DNA from: Druceiella hillmani
Taxonomy: Eukaryota > Arthropoda > Insecta > Lepidoptera > Hepialidae
Assembly: GCA_039881145.1 (NCBI GenBank)
Contig: JAYKKI010000039.1
Location: 18,160,001-18,224,000 of the forward strand
Direction: 5' to 3'
DNA: 64,000 nucleotides
Part shown: positions 24,233 through 38,347 of the stretch, in pieces
Position numbering within the stretch: the first letter of the stretch is position 1
Layout of the letters: every line of letters starts with the position of its first letter
Position numbers and translations under genes: made by a program
The notes under the pieces: generated by a model
Databases searched by the model: none
What the model saw: the letters and a program-made list of their open reading frames with translations, nothing else
Told to the model about the DNA's origin: nothing

Positions 24233-26639
24233 TATTCGATGATGAACTAAAACAGTGGACAGAATGAAGATCGATACCTTTGAAACGTAGTATTGGAGGA
24301 GAATGCTGCCTATACCATGAATTATCAAAACCACCAACAAATCCATGTACAACCGACTCCAAATTAAGACTAAATTATCGACCATCTATTGCCATATTAC
24401 CATATAGCTGAGTCTCAATTCACCTGAATCCTTAAGTTGAGAAATAAGTTTTAATTTATCCATGTCTCAATTCACTTGAACCTTAAGTCGGGGCTGAAGC
24501 TTTAATTCACTTAGTTCCCAATTCAACTTTTGAACCATCTTTTTCACAAGTTTGAAATTTGAACCGGAAGTGAACGTTAATGTGATGCTATTATAAATAT
24601 ATTAAAAAACTTTTGGTTACATGGTTGTCAATATCAGTACAGTGTTTTATCGACAGAAATAAGTAAACGTCATTGAATATAAAGAGATTTCAAAAATAAT
24701 TAGATGCTAACGTATTGTATGATATTTAAGCATTCCAAAACTTTTTTATTGACTAAAATACATATTCTATAATAAGTTCATATAAACAAATTAGAGCAGT
24801 GTAATCTAAAGTTTATTAATTTATCACCAGCTGTCACTATTTGTATCTTGGGCAGTCTCTACAGACTCGAGTACATTATCTTGAATGTTTTTGGGTTTAT
24901 GAAGCACCATATCATCACGAGAGCAGTAGTTACGCTCTTGTGCTCAACCTCGGACATTAACGATTCGTTTCATCTCATTTGATTTATCCATCGTAATCAT
25001 TTGCTTTTGTGACCGTCTAGAAATTCATCTTCTTCAAATTAAAATATTTGGACATTTTTCACAAACTAAATCGACTAAAATAGTCAAACATTTCACATTT
25101 TTTTGTAAACTTAATTTAGTCACATTTTGTCACTAGTTTTATTATAAAATTTAATGAAACGAATAAGAACAAGTGAAACATGTTATCACGCCACGATGTC
25201 GTCTAGCGACGCGCTCTGAATACCGGCTTCAACACTATCTCCCAATAATCAACCTTTCTTTAACGTCTGATGATTCACGGAATCTTGGTCCTTTCAACCC
25301 GGTTATTATAGTTTTACTATTTCTATCAGAAAAATGAGAAATCTTGTATTTTTTTGTGTAAAATCAGATTATTTTTCACAATGGATTGTGTACAGAGATA
25401 CGTCATACACATATATAACATACTAATCCAATAAACTTGTAAGCCCGAAATGTCAAAACTCAAAAGAGCGAAAGAGACGTTCATTATGGCAACAACAGGA
25501 GGAATGTCAATGTGAGGTAACAGTTTATTTTTAATTAATTTAGGCAATGACTACAAATTAAAAAAAAAAAAAACAATCGGTATTGTTTATGTTGTGTAAT
25601 CGTTTATAAAAAGTTATTGTGTCTGTTCTTCATTAAACTTTTATCGTTATTTTTGTTACTTATTAACATATTAATTCGTGATATATTAAAAATATAGTAT
25701 ATGTACTTTAATGAACGCTTTTGCTTTATATTATGATTACAAATTGTATATTCTTTTTTGTTTTTTTTTTATATTCAAAAAGCATACCCTATTTCTTTAA
25801 TGACAGGTTAATTTTCGCAAATCTCCTTAACGTATTGAGATTCAAATATAATTTAACTTATTGAGATACAAATACTATTTCACCTACTGAAATGTCGGTT
25901 ATCGTGGTAATTCAGTATTTTTTGGAAGACGATTTTCATAAAAACGCATTGTTATAAATTTCATGATGACACATGTTTAAATATTTATAGAGTGAAATTT
26001 GAAAAAAGCCAGTATTCTGTGTTAATTTTACACCGTCGCCATATTAAATAATATTAAATCTGTAATGCAATATTAGAATTGTAAAGATGAAAATAATACA
26101 AAAATAAATTAAATTTTATATTACAATTCATTATATCTAATAATAATTGAAATTATCATAATTTTCTAAGTATATTTTCTTCAATATTAATTATTAATTA
26201 TTTCGAAGTATAATCCGACCACATTATTAGTAATTACGTCACGGGATAAAGTTACGTAAATTAACTCTCGGCTAATTATGCTCGCGTAGCAATAACCGTA
26301 CAGCTCAAAAGCGCCTTTAACCAGAACGTGTAATTAAACATTAAAGTTACGTCGAAGCTAAGGAAGATCTATTAACGTAACCAGGAAATACCCGAGAAAG
26401 AAACTTGGCAAGCAATTCGAATATAAATTGGGTAACATTATTGCTTCGTGCGTTAACTAAATTACTTTTAGCATGGCAACACCGGTTAAAAATATCAAAC
26501 CTTTATTACCACTACATTCTGAGCCGTTGGTAGCGGAAATACAAGCCAGAAATAAAATTGGATTGTATAGTATATAGAATTATGTTGTAATTTTATGAGT
26601 TTCTTAAATGGTGATAGGTTAAAATAGAAATTTATCCAC
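24233..26639. other. gene-free AT-rich DNA
   Basis: 24412-24530 shows a two- to three-fold imperfect repeat of 'tctcaattcac-tgaa-ccttaag'. No ORF or splice structure was recognised in the rest. Confidence 0.6.
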
Positions 26640-27112
26640 AAGACAATAGACGCTTGACAATACTTTCTTTACAATATTCGTCTTTTTTATAGATGTTTTA
26701 CAATACCTTCCTTACAATACTTGTCTTTTTATAGACTCTTGAGAATACTTTCTTTACAATACTTGTCTTTTTATAGATCTTTTACAATACCTTCTTTACA
26801 ATAATTGTCTTTTTATAGACGCTTGACAATACTTTCTTTACAATACTTGTCTTTTTATAGATCTTTTACAATACCTTCTTTACAATACTTGTCTTTTTAT
26901 AGACGCTTGACAATACTTTCTTTACAATATTCGTCTTTTTTACAGATGTTTTACAATACCTTCTTTACAATACTTGTCTTTTAATAGACGCTTGACAATG
27001 CTTTCTTTACAATACTTGTCTTTTTATAGATCTTTTACAATACTTGTATTTTATAGAACTTTTACAATACCTTCTTTACAATACTTGTCTTTTTTATAGA
27101 TGCTTGTTTGAT
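26640..27112. repeat. 42-bp tandem array in dimeric form
   Basis: Units of the type acaatactttctttacaata plus cttgtctttttatagacgcttg alternate between an 'atagacgcttgacaatact' and an 'atagatcttttacaatacc' form, giving an 84-bp higher-order dimer in part of the array. About 11 monomers are present. Confidence 0.9.
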
Positions 27113-27643
27113 ACGCTATCTCTTTCTTTATAATCCGTGTGTGAGCGCGAGCTGGAGTCAGTTGTTTTTTTTATTTTATAAAAGTATAACATATTTTTTA
27201 AATTGTTATTCAATGCAACGTCATTGTGCTTACGTATTAAATCAGTAAGGATTGTGACTAGTAAATAAATAAAGGATAGATAATAAAAAAACCGTGATAA
27301 TTAAATGTCGGTCCCATATAATTAATATAATTCTCTGGGTGAATTCGATAAGTACACTTTATTCTATCAGCAATTTTTCTCTTTTCCAAGTATAGCGTTG
27401 TCTCTCCTGATGGGCTGCATAAAACGGAAACTGAAAGGCGAAACTGTTGAAAAGAAATAATTTGTTGTCCTGTTTTTGTGAATAGTTGGGAAAATATTCA
27501 AACTTTCGACAAGTTGGGCCGGTGCATTGTAATTACGATGCCATACGTTTTTTATCAGTACGGGATAGGAGAAATTATATGAAAAGAACGTTAGTTTTAG
27601 AAAAAAATCAAAGATAAAGTTTTTTCATATAAATATATAGACG
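27113..27643. other. gene-free AT-rich DNA
   Basis: No gene recognised. Confidence 0.5.
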
Positions 27644-28015
27644 GTGTCCGGGAATAAATGTCGGACAAAGACGATATTCGTTGGCTATAAAGGAATAAAT
27701 TGGCGTTGCAATAAAACGTGAAATACGCCCTTTTACTACTTGAGAGCAAAAAAAAATTACACATGACTCTTTTTAACACATCCAATACTTGCTTGGAGCG
27801 CGGTGCTTACCCGGCAGCTAGACGTCTTCGTTGTTTTGTGCTGGTTATCCCCCTGAGCGGCGTTGAGTAATGTGCGCAAGTGTGTGTGCAACTACAAATA
27901 ATTATGATTATTATTTTGAATTTTCTGAAAATAGTCATCTTTTAAATTGTATTTTGACTACATTCAATTTTTCAAGTCAACTAGTAACGTCTGCCTTTGT
28001 CCAACACTTGTATTT
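27644..28015 (+). mobile_element. MITE copy B
   Basis: Same family and orientation as 16478-16870. It starts gtgtccgggaataaatgtcg and shares internal landmarks ttacacatgactctttttaa, cccctgagcgg and gtgcgcaag. The right TIR (tgcctttgtccaacacttg) runs into a TA array at about 28016, so the outermost bases appear lost or overgrown by the microsatellite. Confidence 0.8.
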
Positions 28016-28570
<555 letters not shown>

Positions 28571-30399
28571 TATATATTAATACGGTAAGGTTAAGATGTT
28601 ACACTCCCTTTTTAGAAAAAACCTCACAACTAATCCACATAAATTATATATCATTTTGTAGATAATTGCTTGCTCTACCGGCATCCACAACTGAAAAATT
28701 TATTATTGCTATTGTTTTTGGAAATTAATTAAATATTAAAATTATATACACAAAACAGCAATGCTGCCATCTAACGGCTCAACGTCAATATGATTGACGG
28801 TCGGTAAAATTTTTGTTTAATTTCAAATCCACTCACGTATAAATAAAGTGGCGCTTTAGCTCAATGCTTTTGATACTTGCGCCTCTATATGTCAATTTTA
28901 GTAAAATATTTGTTTGATCTGTGATCTGAGCTTCATAATGGAATAAATAATGCGAAGACTTCGCACGGGTCACGCTAGTATAATATAAAAAATATAAAAA
29001 AATAAATATGGTTTTTGTGCTCTGACGTGTGTTTAAATTAATTTAAATGAAAGCTCCTTTCAAGTGAAATTACTGTTTGAACAATTTATTTTTTTATCAC
29101 TTATTACGCCATTCGTTTCTTTACAACCCTAAAGAGATATGAAATAAACATTAAAATTTATCTAATTTTGATAATTGTTACACCACGACTAGTATTTGCA
29201 TATTATTAGAAAGTGTATATATCTGTATGCAATGATTCAAAGTTCTTTAACGATACATTAATTTAATAAAATCATATAATGACGTTATGACGTTTACCGA
29301 CGTGACATAATGACGTTTACTAGAAAAAAAACATACCTCTGACTCTTACTGACACACGTCAAAAAGAGATGATTGCAATATAAGCACATCCTATTTTTAA
29401 AGTAATTCTTTTATAAATATCATTATTATGTAAGAACTAAGTCTGTGGCATCACTTTATATTTATTCCGATGTGCTTGACTTTTCCATGTTTCGTTTTCC
29501 ATATACTTATAACGGTACCAAAATATTTCTATGGTTTGTTTATAAGAATAAATGCCTGCATATTCCCCCTCATTCTACGTAATCCATGAAGAATTTCTAA
29601 GAGCAGGATCGACTATTTTTCTTGGAATTTTGTGCATATCTTTATGTGTGTACATCTTTAATCGGGATATCTGGCATTTTTTACGCGATGAGCTTTATCG
29701 TTAACGCACCATTCCAATATTCCGTCCGGGTTGTCTCAAAACTCCTCCAGGGACCCGTAACATCCTCCCTCGTAAAGGACCTTCGAAAGCGCCCTAATAG
29801 TACCCCGTATCTACCATCAAACGCTTTCACCCAACACGGTTAGAAATTTAGTCAGCAAACGGTAAAAATTCACATGACTATAATATAAAAACTGAGAAAA
29901 TTTGTCCTTTATAACACATTTTACGATAAGATATCGTAATGCCAATCATCCTTATAGATATAGCATTTCCCAAACATCTTTACAGGTATGGTATATATTT
30001 TCATTTATCCATCATACTTACTATATGAATCGTTTTAGCCATAAGATAATTGTGGCAGAGAGATGGACCATTTAGAGGCAATTGTAAAAACCTATGTTGA
30101 AAATTCAAGCGATTTTCCCGCGCTCAAATAAACCGGAACTAAATATTTAACGTCAGTAAGGAAATATACAACTTTTAATATTATTCAATTTATTAATTTT
30201 TGCATTATGCGGTTTGTGGATGAAATTAATTTCCAAAATAGTGAGAATGTGCAATTGGCACTGACATCCAGCTCAGCTCGTTGTACTATTCAAAATCTCA
30301 TACACGGGGAATACATAGTCAATACACATAAGGAGTTTCATTATTGTGAACACGTTTATCCGTTCATATGTCCCATCTCAAATCTCAAATGTTAGAAGA
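28571..30399. other. gene-free stretch with a lepidopteran-type repeat end
   Basis: gcgaagacttcgcacgggtc then acgctagta (about 28950-28980) is the complement of a 'tactagcgtgacccgtgcgaa' repeat end. 29560-29850 is less AT-rich and holds a 73-codon frame that I do not recognise; it could be a decayed mobile-element ORF. Confidence 0.45.
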
Positions 30400-30800
30400 A
30401 TATTTGATCCAATGGGTATTCTTTAATCGATGTTCTGCAACAAGTATCTCACATAGTTATGTCACATAGATATCTCACAAAAGTCATGCCACATAAATAT
30501 CTCATAGAAATGTATTAAGTATCTCACATCACATAGATATCTCACATAAGTTATGTCACATAAATATCTCATTGATATGTATTAAGTATCTCCCATAGTT
30601 ATGTCACATAGATATCTCATAGATATCTCACATAAGTTATGTCACATAGATATCTCATAGATATGTATTAAGTATCTCATATAGTTATGTCACATAGATA
30701 TCTCACATAAGTTATGTCACATAAATATCTCATAGATGTGTATTAAGTATCTCACATAAATATGTCATAGATATCTCATACAGTTGTAGCACGTATGCGT
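30400..30800. repeat. degenerate array of 'gttatgtcacatagatatctca' words
   Basis: Words such as tatgtcacatagatatctca and agatatgtattaagtatctc recur in mixed order with unequal spacing, so the array has been rearranged repeatedly. Confidence 0.85.
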
Positions 30801-32480
30801 TTCATATAAATTCAACTTGTACGACACGCTTCATGTAAATCGAATATATTAGCTTAGCGGCAGAATGATAATATCCTTTTGACTGCATCAGTCTGACGGT
30901 TTCCTTTTAATGGCTTCCGCTTATATTTGCACACTAATGAACACCTCAGTTTGAACGTAGTTGGACGCTGGCGGAAGTAAGACGAAAAGTTTTGACTAAT
31001 TTTTTTCGCCAAAGTAGATATTTAAACAGACAAACGATCAATAGTACACCTCTCGTTAGAAGTTGGTTCTCGGTGGGTTGACTCTATGGTAATCGGTTGG
31101 AGGATATACCATAAAACATGATCGTGACATTGGACAAGTCGTATTGCAAAAATTATATGAATAATCAGGCGTCCCTATTGGTCGACGTGATTTATTTGCT
31201 AATCGAGTTTATTGTTTCCGGGGCATACAAATGACCGTAGAAATGATTGAAAAGGACGATTAATTTCGTAAAAAAAAACATGGAAAGTAAATTGCTTAAA
31301 GATTATTTTTTATATTTATTTATATTTACTTCCACGATACCCAAGGTCAATGGAAATTAGAAATCCAGAATATATCTTGGATTCTGTGAAAAATTAAATG
31401 GAAAATACGATTTAAAATGCGATATTAAAGAGGATCGCATTAAATCTTTTACAACCATATTTTATACTTCCTAAGGACAAATCTTCTAAAAATTGATTTA
31501 ATAAATACACAGAAAACTAATAGTTATTAGTCTATGGAGCTTATAAAAATTAGTAACAATTGTTGGGGATTAGATATGACTAGTGAGAAGATCTACTTTC
31601 CGAAATATCCGAAACACCGCACTCGAGTATTTCGGAATTGATTTTATTAAAGTAATCGAAATTAATTGTCGTAAAAGGCGGTCTGTGAATGTGCGTATAG
31701 GTTTTGTGTTTAATCTTCACGTAACCGCTTGAAGAATAATTATAAACCTAAGTCGAATATTTTTGCCTTCGCAAAAAGGACAAATTGCCAAGTTTTTTTC
31801 TAAATTGCTGTCTCAAACACCTTATCTGGTACCTTTGACGTACTGACGGATATATGATTAAAACATTCACATATAATGTTCCTTCACTTATGATACACAG
31901 TGTAATCTGGTATGTTGTCATTAATGAAATAAATAATCACAAAGTATCAAGATTATTTTATCCACAATGGTGTTAGGACTTCTGTCATCTATATCGATAT
32001 AATCGATGGTCCTGGTCGGTCCTTACGAAAGACAGGCCCATGGCAACCGAAAAATGTCCCACTGAAAACGGTGCTAAATGGTAAAATTAGCACCATTTCG
32101 TTTCAGTTGACATTTCGTTGTGTTTATCACGAAAACAATAAAAAAATGCCGAATTTTGTAGTATAACTTTGTTCAAATTACAATTCGAGAATTTCAAAAA
32201 AAGTTGATATATGTTACCTTTAGTTAATAATCGTTTCTCATATATATTTTTTGTTATTTATTGAACAAAATTGTTTTTTTAAGAGCAATATGAATTCTAA
32301 CGTTATGACCTTGTAAGGACGTGTTTCACACATTATTTTTTAAACATTAATTTTTCTACGCTGTTATTTTTGAACGGAAAAACAGGTAACCTTAGAAGCA
32401 AAATTGATCAGTATTTGCCCACCTATCATCAGTAACTCAAAAACTACAAAACCGATAAACTTTAAAACTGGAAATGTAAG
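30801..32480. other. gene-free stretch
   Basis: No gene recognised. A short palindrome (ggtgctaaatgg/ccatttcg-like) lies near 32070-32100. Confidence 0.5.
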
Positions 32481-32690
32481 TTCGTTGTATTACAACATCG
32501 ACAGGTGGGCTATTAGCAAAGATTCTTCAAAGAATCTTTGCTAATAGCCCACCTGAAGATGTTGTAAAACAACGAAACCTAGCTCGTGGTAAAGAACTTA
32601 AAGAAAGTAAAAATAATACTACATCACGTAGTTTCATTTAATTGTGAATAATGAATGTCTACAAAATTAACGCCAAATATATACAATACA
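32481..32690 (+). mobile_element. hairpin element H3, left arm truncated
   Basis: The inner part of the left arm (ttcgttgtattacaacatcg) leads into an almost perfect hairpin centre, agattcttcaaagaatct, at about 32520-32537. A full right arm follows, ending tagtttcatttaattgtg (32646), then the family tail aataatgaatgtctacaaaa to about 32690. The outer half of the left arm is missing. It faces the same way as H2 and H4. Confidence 0.85.
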
Positions 32691-34110
32691 AAATAAGTAT
32701 ACAATGTTCATAGGTTTGAGACATTTAATGATTAAATGTAGCCAACGCATATACTTGTTGACAAAATCTATACATGAGACACAAATGTTTACACACACGT
32801 TGTATTTTTAACTATTGAGAGTAATGTTTACTATGTTTTAGGTTATTAAAATCATTTTCCTGTTTGTTAAGTATATACTGCTTTTCATTAGAAAACAGAA
32901 TCGCTAAATTTTCTAGATTATTAAACTTTCAAATAATAATTATCTATATATATAATAAAATTGTAACAGAATCAACCCTGTCCATTGAAAATATTTTAAA
33001 ATGAGTGATCGGTTCAACGTATAGAATGATAATAGAAGCCAGAAAAACATTTTTTTAAATTTTTTTCTATCTGTCACTTGTGCGTCAATCACGCAAAATC
33101 TACTGGATGGATTATAATAAAATTTTGTATGTTAATTGTTTATACCCTTGAGCAACATACGAGAGAGAAAAAAATTCGAATAACATTTCTTATTCCGGAT
33201 TTCACGCGAACAAAATCGTATTTACAAACAATTCGACTTTGCCTTATCACTCTCTAAAACCAATTTAAATCGATTATTTATCGATATATATAAACTATTT
33301 ACTGTTATATACTGATATTTATAAACTGAAAAACAGGAAAGCATAACGTAATTGAAAATTATTTCATAATATTGGGTATAACTTTTGAATTGTATTGTGA
33401 CAGAGTTGGAAAAAATTTGCGTTTTGTTACGTAGTTAGATAGAATTTAAATATGATACTGAATGATTTGGTATCTTTGAATGAGTTTATATCTTTCAATA
33501 TACCTTACCCATTACCAATTTTGCGCTAAAGTAATGAACAAATATTTTAAATTAAAATAATATAAAATAGGAGAACAGGGTAAATAATTAAAAATAATAA
33601 TAGATAATAATAGATAGATAGCTAAACCTGTATGTAGACGGAGAGTATTATAACAATATAATTTCTTTTAGATAAATTAAATTTGTTTAAATCTTAACAT
33701 TTTCTGACGACAACACGTTAACTGATGAAGTATATATGGGTTCTTGCATAATCATCTTAGCAACGACGACAACTATAAATACACAACCTCTCGGTACAGG
33801 GAATAAATAAAAGCTGATTGACACACCATTAAGTTGAGATAATTAAGCCACCTTAATTTTGAATCGTTCCCGAGATATCTATATAGTATAGTCCCATTGT
33901 AATTGTCTTTTGTTACATAAAAATAACTTTTTTCATCACTTTACTTAAATTGCAAGCTATTTAAGCATTGTCATATTAATATACTCGTACATGCATACAA
34001 ATTGAAAACCATTTTTTTAATTTGTTTAGAAAATAGTGAAATAAGATAACGACACGACAAGATTACATATAAGGTCGATCGATAAGTGTATATAATTGAT
34101 GCCGTAAATT

Positions 34111-34112
<2 letters not shown>
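32691..34112. other. gene-free stretch with lepidopteran-type repeat remnant
   Basis: 33020-33240 (atgataatagaagccagaaa, tctactggatggatt, cacgcgaacaaaatcg) resembles the repeat at 49280-49490. No gene recognised. Confidence 0.5.
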
Positions 34113-34149
<37 letters not shown>

Positions 34150-34190
34150 ATATATATATATATATATATAAATATATATATATACACACA
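34113..34190. repeat. TA microsatellite, left flank of foldback element
   Basis: TA array ending in acacacaca directly before the inverted-repeat element. Confidence 0.9.
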
Positions 34191-35284
34191 CAGATGTCTC
34201 ATAAGGAGTAGACCAACGAAATGCCAATGATAGAGGAGGTTATTACGCATAAGAAACAATAAATTTTATTATCCTAGATCTTATAGTTTTAGAGATATGA
34301 TTTTTTAAATTTGTATTACTGCACATGAAAATATTTTTTTTAAAGGGAACATTCGTTTTTCTAATTAAAATGTTATTCATTCGTTATTATGGGCAACATA
34401 AAAATTAAACGATGAAACATGTATATTTTTTTCAATTCCAAAACATGAAAAGTGTTTTTGAACAATGCTAGCGTGAAAAAAATGTACGACCAACCTTATG
34501 GAACCTTATTTCAAAATGACATACCCCTAAAATTAAATACATTTCTGCATATTCACGAACAGTGCAGACCTGAGGCATTTTGCAATGTAGTCAGTCAAAC
34601 AATATTCGAATCATAAGCACAAAACGGTTCAACTCAAGCGTAGGTTAACAAAGCAGTGGTAGGGAAAAACAGCAAAAAACACGTCGTTAGCTCCGAGCGA
34701 TAAGCAAGTCACTAAAGAAGCAAAGTTGTCGAGGGAAGGAGTAGAGGGGGTCGCTCGACGGCAGAGAACAATGAAAAGATCATACGAATTCTGATAAGCG
34801 GTTGTTTTGATCGTAAGTATTTCTGCGAATGCGGAATTCTTTCAATAAAGCAGGTATTTTTCGAATGTTTACGGAATTAATTGTAACAATGTTACCTTTT
34901 TGGAATCTGTGTGAATTGTAGACATTTTTAAAATAAAGTTGCACAAGGTTGCCATACAATTTTTTACTCACTTTTCATGTTTTATAATTAAAAAAGTGCA
35001 CATGTTTCAGCGTTTAATTTTTATGTTGCCAATAATGACGAATGAACAATATTTTGGTTAGGAAGACGAATGCTCTCTTAAAGATCTTGGACAATAAAAA
35101 AGAAGAAATAGTAATAATTTCTAATAAGAAAATTTATTTTTTCAAGCTCAGTAACAAAAATGAAAAAGAAAATCAAACAAATTATATCTCTAAAACTATT
35201 AGGCTTAGAATAATTTTGTTTCGTATATATAATAACCCCCTTTATCACCTATATTTCGTTGGTCCACTCCTTACAGACAGCCTG
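34191..35284. mobile_element. 1.1-kb foldback element with about 250-300-bp TIRs
   Basis: Left arm (34191 to about 34440) runs cagatgtctcataaggagta, gaccaacgaaatgcca, ccta-atcttatagttttagagat, cattcgttattatgggcaac and ataaaaattaaacgatgaaa. The complement of about 34985-35284 gives the same blocks in the same order (gtctgtaaggagtggaccaa, cattcgtcattattggcaac, ataaaaattaaacgctgaaa). The interior (34440-34985) is less AT-rich and non-coding as far as I can see. No transposase frame remains. It fits a non-autonomous DNA transposon of foldback type. Confidence 0.85.

Positions 35285-35286
<2 letters not shown>

Positions 35287-35342
<56 letters not shown>
35287..35342. repeat. TA microsatellite, right flank of foldback element
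   Basis: Pure TA array starting three bases after the right terminus, mirroring the left flank. Confidence 0.95.
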
Positions 35343-35345
<3 letters not shown>

Positions 35346-36845
35346 CTGAAATTCAATCCTAATCTGAGAAGATTATTTAAGTATTAAAAGTGGATTAGGC
35401 CCTCTGTGTTTTTTTTCAATGGAATACACATTAAAAATAAATGCATCACCAATTTCCCAAACTCTGAGGTTATGTGGACGCAAATATTTGAAATTAAATT
35501 GCCGTCGTCTCGAGGGATTTCTAGCTATAAGCTTTGATATAATAATAGCTACACCTACTATGTTAGTCTATGCGAAATATATTGAGAAAGCTTGAGAAAT
35601 ACAAGATTTTCATTCATTTAATTTTTTTTCTATACTGAAATCATTTTAACAAGGTATAATTTTTTAAATACTGTTTTATTAAAAAAAAAACATAAATAAC
35701 AAAAAGTTAATGGTTTAGAGAACAGAATCTACATTCGGTATTATTTTTATCAAATTAGGCTAGTCAAATTTAAACAACCTTCAAGTCCACTTCCGGTTGA
35801 TGTCAGTGTGCACCGTATTGAAGTTCTAATACCTTCCGTTTTTCATAATTAAATATGAATGATACCAGGGTACTGCACAAAAAGTTTCTGAAATTTTTTC
35901 TCTTTTTTTAAATGGAACAACCATGTGATAAATAAAGTTTTGAACAGGCTCCGTGCAATTTTTGCTATAGATAAAGGAATTTTATACATCAACTTTCAAG
36001 TCTTTTCACGTATTTTTTCAATTATGTTACTTTTTACTTTCTCTTTTTTATGTTAGATTTTTAACATTTTTATATTAAATGTTTAATAACTAAATATAGA
36101 GCAATTTTAGTAAAAAGAAAACTGACGACTATGAGTAGAACTGGTACTGTGAGACTTATTTAAGAGTACAAAATATTTCTATTAATCTATTCATAAACAT
36201 ATATATTATTCTTGACCGCACTAATATATTACCTAGAAATAACTTTTTCAGTCATAAAAACAATGAAACCTAAGATAATCGTTAAAGTTTTCCTGTAATC
36301 TTCTAGTCAGATTCTATCCACCCTATTTTATTCAATTCTCTAAATTTAAAAATAAATGGAAGGGGATTCACTTTTTTCCACATTTTGGGGCGTATTTCGG
36401 AGAGTACGTGACTTAAAATTCTTAAAAAAATATTGAGTTCTTTATAACTACATCTTGCAAACGATACTCCACCCGATATAAAAAAAAACAAAAAAATGTC
36501 AAGTACATAATTTGTTTCTTTAAAATCACCATAGAAATATTTTAAAGTGTTACCTACTATAATTATTACGTTATAAATAATTCAATGTCAAACTTCAAGT
36601 TTCTACGTCAAATTCTTTTTTTTAAAAACGGCTGCAATAGGCAAATAGGTTTGATGTTGCATGGGTTCCTTTTTTTCTTTTGAGATATGGAATCTTAGTA
36701 ATATATTCATTTTAATATCACCCTAGATTCTAAACAATTGTTTATAAAATAATTATATTTAGAATATATGTGGATTACGATATTTTTAACTTCCTCCAAA
36801 AAAATAAATCTCGTTTGATCCATAATCCTCAAATTATCATTTTAT
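35343..36845. other. gene-free AT-rich DNA
   Basis: No gene recognised. Confidence 0.5.
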
Positions 36846-37127
36846 TTAATGATATATAAAAGAATATATATAAAATATTTGAACAATACTTATAAATAAA
36901 CATATTATTCCAACTATAAACACGGTTTTAATTGAATAATGTTTATCTTTTATACCGGGATAGTCACGGCCAACCGCGCCTACCCTAACAACGACCTTGT
37001 TAATATCGAATTCATCATAACACTGCGTCATTACCGTGAATAAACAAATATCCTCAAGACCGACTACTAGAGAGTTGGTATCCTGCTGGACTTTCGCTTT
37101 AATTTTTTTTAAACAATACGCCCTCAA
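36846..37127 (-). CDS. unrecognised 93-codon ORF
   Basis: The frame has a less AT-driven composition over its first 65 codons (for example SLVVGLEDICLFTVMTQCYD, then VVVRVGAVGRDYPGIKD) and ends in a hydrophobic segment. I do not recognise it. It starts 80 bp from the divergent ORF at 37207. It may be a decayed gene or exon; the hydrophobic tail may be chance. No splice signal was confirmed. Confidence 0.25.
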   Translation of the reverse strand: MRAYCLKKIKAKVQQDTNSLVVGLEDICLFTVMTQCYDEFDINKVVVRVGAVGRDYPGIKDKHYSIKTVFIVGIICLFISIVQIFYIYSFIYH

Positions 37128-37206
37128 TATTTGTCCATATGTTGTATTACGTTATTTTTATTAAATATATTCACATTGTGTCTATGACAATTAAAATTTT
37201 AACAAA

Positions 37207-37617
37207 ATGGTTCTCACCTACAAATGTCAAATTTTATTAATAACGCATGTAGATTTGAAAATGTTTGGTCGACAATGTAGTAATGAATTAAATTCTACGA
37301 ATTTAAATGAAACAGGCCATAAAACAGATAATAAAGCAGCCAATGAACAAATTACACTTGTACGCAGTTCTGTACCAAATTGTCGACGTCATTTTATTGA
37401 CACAGGTGATAAATATAAGAGTATAGATAATAAAAATGTTTTCCACGAAATGTTAATATTTTTCTTGACATATTTTGAGGCGCTTCATATTTTTTTGTTT
37501 ATATTCGCATTCTTTTTAATTATATTTCTAAACGTGTTTCCACTGAATTGTTTTTTTTATCACTCCACACCACATTTTTTCACTTTTTCGTTTCAGCCGT
37601 GTCAAAAAGCAATATAA
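37207..37617 (+). CDS. unrecognised 136-codon ORF
   Basis: One of the longest open frames outside known elements. Residues 25-80 are polar, with several Asn/Thr/Lys (ELNSTNLNETGHKTDNKAAN). Residues 82-118 form a Phe/Leu/Ile-rich membrane-like stretch. It ends in a TAA at 37615. No family recognised and no promoter visible. It could be a short coding gene, an exon or chance in AT-rich DNA. Confidence 0.25.
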   Translation: MVLTYKCQILLITHVDLKMFGRQCSNELNSTNLNETGHKTDNKAANEQITLVRSSVPNCRRHFIDTGDKYKSIDNKNVFHEMLIFFLTYFEALHIFLFIFAFFLIIFLNVFPLNCFFYHSTPHFFTFSFQPCQKAI

Positions 37618-38347
37618 AAATATGTGCCTGTTTAAAGTCTACATATTACATGTATTTATATGTTACATTTATTATATCTTAGAAGAAAATCGTTGTCAAT
37701 TTCTGAATTTTTGGGCAATCTATTTAAAATTAGAAAAAAGTTGAAAACGTGTTCAATAGCTTCATAGTTGTAGGACTGTTGATATAAAAAAATGTTTCAC
37801 TTATATAACTTAATATTTGATAACATAATATTTACTTGTATAAAATAATTTAAAAAATCATCACTGTTATGTTTAAGCCCTCATCGTTTAAACCAACAAG
37901 TTTAATGCCTATTGACTTAGTTATTTGAAATTTAGAGCATTGTTAATAAAAGCATAAAAATAATGATTGGAATTAATAATCATTTTAGCATTATTACTAA
38001 ATAAATATTGGCTTTTCAACTCTCAAACTTCATTTTGTTAAATCTCTTATAGTATGGCAAACACCTTTTACTTTATTTATATTAATTAACACCTGCCACA
38101 CTACGTCTTTATAACGTACGTTCTATCTGGTTGTCATCTATAAATTTTAATGATAATACCGATATCGAAAGAATAATATCGATAAATTAGCCTCACTACA
38201 AGTGATAGCCAAGATTGCAATACGAGACACGCGTACATTTTTATTAATGAGCAGAGTACGACACTCAGCTGATGGCGAGATATGAGTCGCCTTGGTGGGG
38301 GAAGTCGGGCTTGGGCAGCGGGGCGCAGTGGAGAGAGGGGGGAACGC
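37618..38347. other. intergenic region upstream of the NAT-like gene
   Basis: AT-rich up to about 38230, then GC-rich from 38270 towards the promoter. Confidence 0.6.
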
